Of a stretch of DNA of 6,572 bases, positions 4,105 through 6,572 are shown piece by piece. A program made the translations under genes and the position numbers. The stretch is from positions 1 to 6,572 of the forward strand of contig DOUW01000375.1 of the NCBI GenBank assembly GCA_003520365.1, in the 5' to 3' direction. Source of the stretch: Massilia sp. (GTDB taxonomy: Bacteria > Pseudomonadota > Gammaproteobacteria > Burkholderiales > Burkholderiaceae_D). Under the pieces are notes generated by a model. It saw only the letters and a list, made by a program, of their open reading frames with translations, was not told where the DNA came from and made no database searches. The first letter of the stretch is position 1. Each line of letters opens with the position of its first letter.

Positions 4105-6488
4105 TGCGCCGCCTTCGGCGTTGCGCCGTCCGTCGCCTTCGTTTCAGGCGTCTTCAACTTGGTATTGAAGTCCTTCATCATGTCGTTCTGCCCGCTCTGG
4201 GTCTTGAACAGCTCCAGGCGCGACGGCGTCAGCTTGCGCGGCCAGGCGTTGTTGCCGGTGTCGATGTCGGCAGTCTCCCAGTAGGGGTCCTGGACCAGCG
4301 ACACCATCGGCTCGTCGGTGACGATCAGCTTGGTGATCTTCTTCGGAGAATACCGCCAGACTTCGGCCGGGATGCGCTCGATAACCTTCTTGCCGCTCTT
4401 GAGCTCGATCTCGAGCACCAGCGGCGTCACCAACCCGCCGAGATTCGAGAAGTCGACCAGGTACAAATGCTTGCCCTCCTTCAGCAGGGCCTTTTCCCAG
4501 TCTTCCAGCTTGGACTGCGCCTCGTTGAATTTGTTGCGGTCGGCATTGGTGACGGTGAAGTCGTCGTGCTCGTTGTAGAAGTCCTTCAGCTCGGGATGCG
4601 CGTCGACGCGGCGCGCCATGCCCTGGTTGCGCTGTTCGGTCAGCGACAGCGGCTCGGCCTGTTTCAGCTTGCGGCGCAGGGCCTTCTCGACTTCCGGATC
4701 CTGGCTGCTGATGGTGTACTCGCTGATGCCGTCGATGCTGACGTCGACCGCGTCGGTGGTGTAGAACCAGCCGCGCCAGAACCAGTCGAGGTCGGTGCCC
4801 GAAGCGTCTTCCATGGTGCGGAAGAAGTCGGCCGGGGTCGGGCGCTTGAACTTCCAGCGCTGCGCGTATTCGCGGAAGGCGAAGTCGAACAGCTCGCGGC
4901 CCAGCACCGTCTCGCGCAGGATGTTCAGGGCGGTCGCCGGCTTCGCGTAGGCGTTGGCGCCGCGCTGGAGCGTCGACTCCGCATTGGTCATGATCGGCAC
5001 CTGGTTCTTGCTGCGCATGTAGTCGACGATGTTGCGCGGGTCGCCGCGGCGCGCCGGGTAGTTTTCTTCCCAGGCCTGCTCGGCCAGGAACTGCACGAAG
5101 CTGTTCATGCCCTCGTCCATCCAGGTCCACTGGCGCTCGTCCGAGTTGACGATCATCGGATAGTAGTTGTGGCCGACCTCGTGGATGATCACGCTGATCA
5201 GGCCATACTTGGTCGCTTTCGAATACGTGACCTCGCCGGTCTTCTTGTCCTTGGTCGGACGCGGGCCGTTAAACGAGATCATCGGGTATTCCATGCCGCC
5301 CACCGGGCCGTTCACGGAAATCGCGGTCGGGTAGGGATAGTCGAAGGAATATTTGCTGTACTGCTCGATGGTGTGGATGATGGCCGGCGTGGAATATTTT
5401 TCCCACAGCGGGTTGCCTTCCTTCGGGTAGTAGGACATCGCCATCACGTCGGTATCGCCGCTCTTGATTGCCTGCGCGTCCCAGATGAACTTGCGGCTCG
5501 AGGCAAAGGCGAAGTCGCGCACCTTGTCGGCCTTGAAGCGCCAGGTCTTCATGGTCTTCGAACGCGCCTTCTCGGCGGCTTCCGCCTCGGCCTGGGTGAC
5601 GACGATCACCGGCTTGTTCGCCTTCTTCGCCTGCGCCAGGCGCTCGCGCTGGGCGGGGCTCAAGACCGCACCCGGATTCTGCAGCACGCCGGTCGAGGCC
5701 ACGATGTGGTCCGACGGGACCGTGATCTCGACGTCGTAGTCGCCGAATTCGAGCGTGAATTCGCCGTCGCCCAGGTACTGCTTGTTCTGCCAGCCGGCGG
5801 CGTCGTAATAGGCCGCCATGCGCGGGAACCACTGGGCGATCTCGAAGATGTCGTTGCCGTCTTCCTTGAAGCGCTCGAAGCCCATGCGGCGGCCCAGCAC
5901 GTTCATCTCGGGGATGTTGAAGCTCCACTCCAGCGCGAACGAGAAGCGCGAACCCGGCTTCATCGGCTGCGGCAGGTCGATGCGCATCATGGTCTTGTTG
6001 ATGACGTGGTGCAGGGGGCGACCGTCGGTCGTCTTCACGCTCTTGATGTCGAAACCGCCCTCGAACTTGCGGCTCTCGAAAGCGAAGCGCATGGCGTCGA
6101 ACTTCACGCCTTCCGCGCCGCCCTTCTGCCAGGCGTCGCGCGAGGGGATGGTCGAGATGTTGCGGTTGTCCGAATCGCCGCGGAACATGTTCTGGTCCAG
6201 CTGCACCCACAGATAATTCAAGGTGTCGGGCGAGTTGTTGGTGTAGGTGACGGTGCCGGCGCCGCTGATGGCGCGCTTGTCCTCGTCCAGCGTGGCGCGC
6301 AGCTTGTAGTCCGCGCGCTGCTGCCAGTAGGCGTGGCCCGGCGCGCCGGAGGCGGTGCGGGTGCTGGTCGGGGTGGGCAGCAGCTCGTCGAGCTGGCGGA
6401 ACTTGTCGTCGAACTTGTCGGCGGCGTGGGCGCCGGCGGACAGGGCGAAGAGGAGGGCGGCGCCGCGCGCCAGGTGCTTCATGTTCAT
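4101..6488 (-). CDS. Secreted M1-family zinc metallopeptidase
   Basis: The 795-residue product starts MNMKHLARGAALLFALSAG and has a signal peptide cleaved after AHA (residue 22), so it acts in the periplasm or at the cell surface. The gluzincin site is complete: HEVGH at 436-440 binds zinc with E437 as catalytic base, and E459 (in WMDEGMNSF), 19 residues after H440, is the third zinc ligand. The exopeptidase motif normally written GxMEN is GGMEYP here (E400). Y514 in NAYAKPATALNILR aligns with the transition-state tyrosine. The N-terminal beta domain (about 40-300, with YKLRATLDEDKRAISGAGTV) and the helical region after 530 (FFRTMEDASGTDLDWFWRGW) fit the family. An in-frame GTG at 6564-6566 would add 26 residues, but it reads through the palindromic repeat and hides the signal peptide, so ATG 6488 is preferred; ATG 6482 is an alternative. 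No good Shine-Dalgarno is seen. It is the first gene of the operon. Confidence 0.93.
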   Translation of the reverse strand: MNMKHLARGAALLFALSAGAHAADKFDDKFRQLDELLPTPTSTRTASGAPGHAYWQQRADYKLRATLDEDKRAISGAGTVTYTNNSPDTLNYLWVQLDQNMFRGDSDNRNISTIPSRDAWQKGGAEGVKFDAMRFAFESRKFEGGFDIKSVKTTDGRPLHHVINKTMMRIDLPQPMKPGSRFSFALEWSFNIPEMNVLGRRMGFERFKEDGNDIFEIAQWFPRMAAYYDAAGWQNKQYLGDGEFTLEFGDYDVEITVPSDHIVASTGVLQNPGAVLSPAQRERLAQAKKANKPVIVVTQAEAEAAEKARSKTMKTWRFKADKVRDFAFASSRKFIWDAQAIKSGDTDVMAMSYYPKEGNPLWEKYSTPAIIHTIEQYSKYSFDYPYPTAISVNGPVGGMEYPMISFNGPRPTKDKKTGEVTYSKATKYGLISVIIHEVGHNYYPMIVNSDERQWTWMDEGMNSFVQFLAEQAWEENYPARRGDPRNIVDYMRSKNQVPIMTNAESTLQRGANAYAKPATALNILRETVLGRELFDFAFREYAQRWKFKRPTPADFFRTMEDASGTDLDWFWRGWFYTTDAVDVSIDGISEYTISSQDPEVEKALRRKLKQAEPLSLTEQRNQGMARRVDAHPELKDFYNEHDDFTVTNADRNKFNEAQSKLEDWEKALLKEGKHLYLVDFSNLGGLVTPLVLEIELKSGKKVIERIPAEVWRYSPKKITKLIVTDEPMVSLVQDPYWETADIDTGNNAWPRKLTPSRLELFKTQSGQNDMMKDFNTKLKTPETKATDGATPKAAQ
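4106..4126 (-). promoter_or_regulatory. Hairpin masking the ribosome-binding site of the DUF6702-like gene
   Basis: On the minus strand GCGC-AA-CGCC (4126-4110 side) folds back on GGCG-GCGC through a GAA loop. The AAGG-like ribosome-binding site of the second gene lies in this fold, just before the ATG at 4104. Ribosomes finishing the peptidase gene would open it, which fits translational coupling at the ATGA overlap. The bulged stem (4 plus 4 bp) is modest and lies inside coding sequence, so it may be incidental. Confidence 0.35.
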
Positions 6489-6511
6489 GGGTATTCGAAT
6501 GGTTTTTAAAG

Positions 6512-6546
6512 CAAAACAACCGGTGGCCGCATTGCGCAGCCACCGG
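6512..6546 (-). terminator. Terminator-like hairpin upstream of the metallopeptidase gene
   Basis: On the minus strand CCGGTGGC (6546-6539) pairs with GCCACCGG (6527-6520). The stem is extended by UGC/GCG around a GCAAU loop and followed by TTGTTTTGC. It looks like an intrinsic terminator for a leftward gene beyond the window. It ends only about 24 nt before the peptidase ATG. It could instead be a 5'-leader hairpin or attenuator of the peptidase operon if the promoter lies further right. Confidence 0.6.
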
Positions 6547-6552
6547 CTTGAA

Positions 6553-6572
6553 CGTAGGGTGGGCACTCCGTG
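6553..6572 (+). repeat. Palindromic repeat copy 3, truncated by the window edge
   Basis: The segment reads CGTAGGGTGGGCACTCCGTG and matches the first 15 bases of the reverse complement of copy 2 exactly, with a one-base insertion after that. The downstream arm (expected CCCACGC) lies outside the window. It is about 65 bp upstream of the peptidase start and next to the hairpin at 6512-6546. Confidence 0.7.

Noticed and set aside
4035..6509. 824-residue open frame on the plus strand
   Set aside because: It is antisense to the M1 peptidase, whose catalytic motifs, signal peptide and operon position are clear. The plus product has low complexity and no recognisable motif.
6489..6566. N-terminal extension of the peptidase from a GTG start
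   Set aside because: The added 26 residues are translated palindromic repeat and hairpin sequence, and they would bury the signal peptide.

Overview
The window is high-GC DNA with strongly GC-biased third codon positions. It carries copies of a CGTAGGGTGGGC-type palindromic repeat, and its proteins look like those of Gram-negative Burkholderiales. I infer a betaproteobacterium of the Oxalobacteraceae (Massilia/Telluria/Duganella type); that placement rests on sequence style, not on a search.

Layout, left to right. Positions 1-135 may hold the 5' end of a leftward gene that leaves the window, but the reading is uncertain and may be frameshifted. Positions 136-345 show nothing convincing. Positions 346-468 look like a compact rightward transcription unit: an 18-bp inverted repeat, a near-consensus sigma70 promoter (TTGCAC, 17 nt, TATATT), and about 70 nt of non-coding sequence ending in a strong intrinsic terminator with eight T. 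I interpret it as a small RNA gene with CU-rich, anti-Shine-Dalgarno-like single-stranded segments. Positions 495-691 are a pair of inverted palindromic repeats with a partly palindromic spacer (a REPIN/BIME-like element). A third copy is cut by the right edge at 6553-6572.

All four well-supported genes are on the minus strand. At the right, three genes form a tight operon read leftward: a secreted M1-family zinc metallopeptidase (4101-6488), a small exported DUF6702-like protein (3592-4104) and a TonB-dependent outer-membrane receptor (1538-3595). Both junctions are 4-nt ATGA stop/start overlaps, so translation is probably coupled. A 10-bp hairpin at 1474-1496 probably ends the operon; three 13-bp direct repeats lie between the receptor stop and this hairpin. 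Next comes a separate gene for a 2-oxoglutarate/Fe(II) dioxygenase of the 2OG-Fe_Oxy_2 (isoleucine-dioxygenase-like) family (701-1438), whose stop is 9 bp from the right-hand palindromic repeat.

How the genes may work together: the three operon products all have export signals and would act in the periplasm or outer membrane. One model is that the peptidase and the His-led DUF6702 protein process or hold a peptide or metal ligand taken up through the receptor. The substrate cannot be read from the sequence. The most novel-looking items are the small RNA unit, with its possible operator, and the functionally uncharacterised peptidase/DUF6702/receptor operon.
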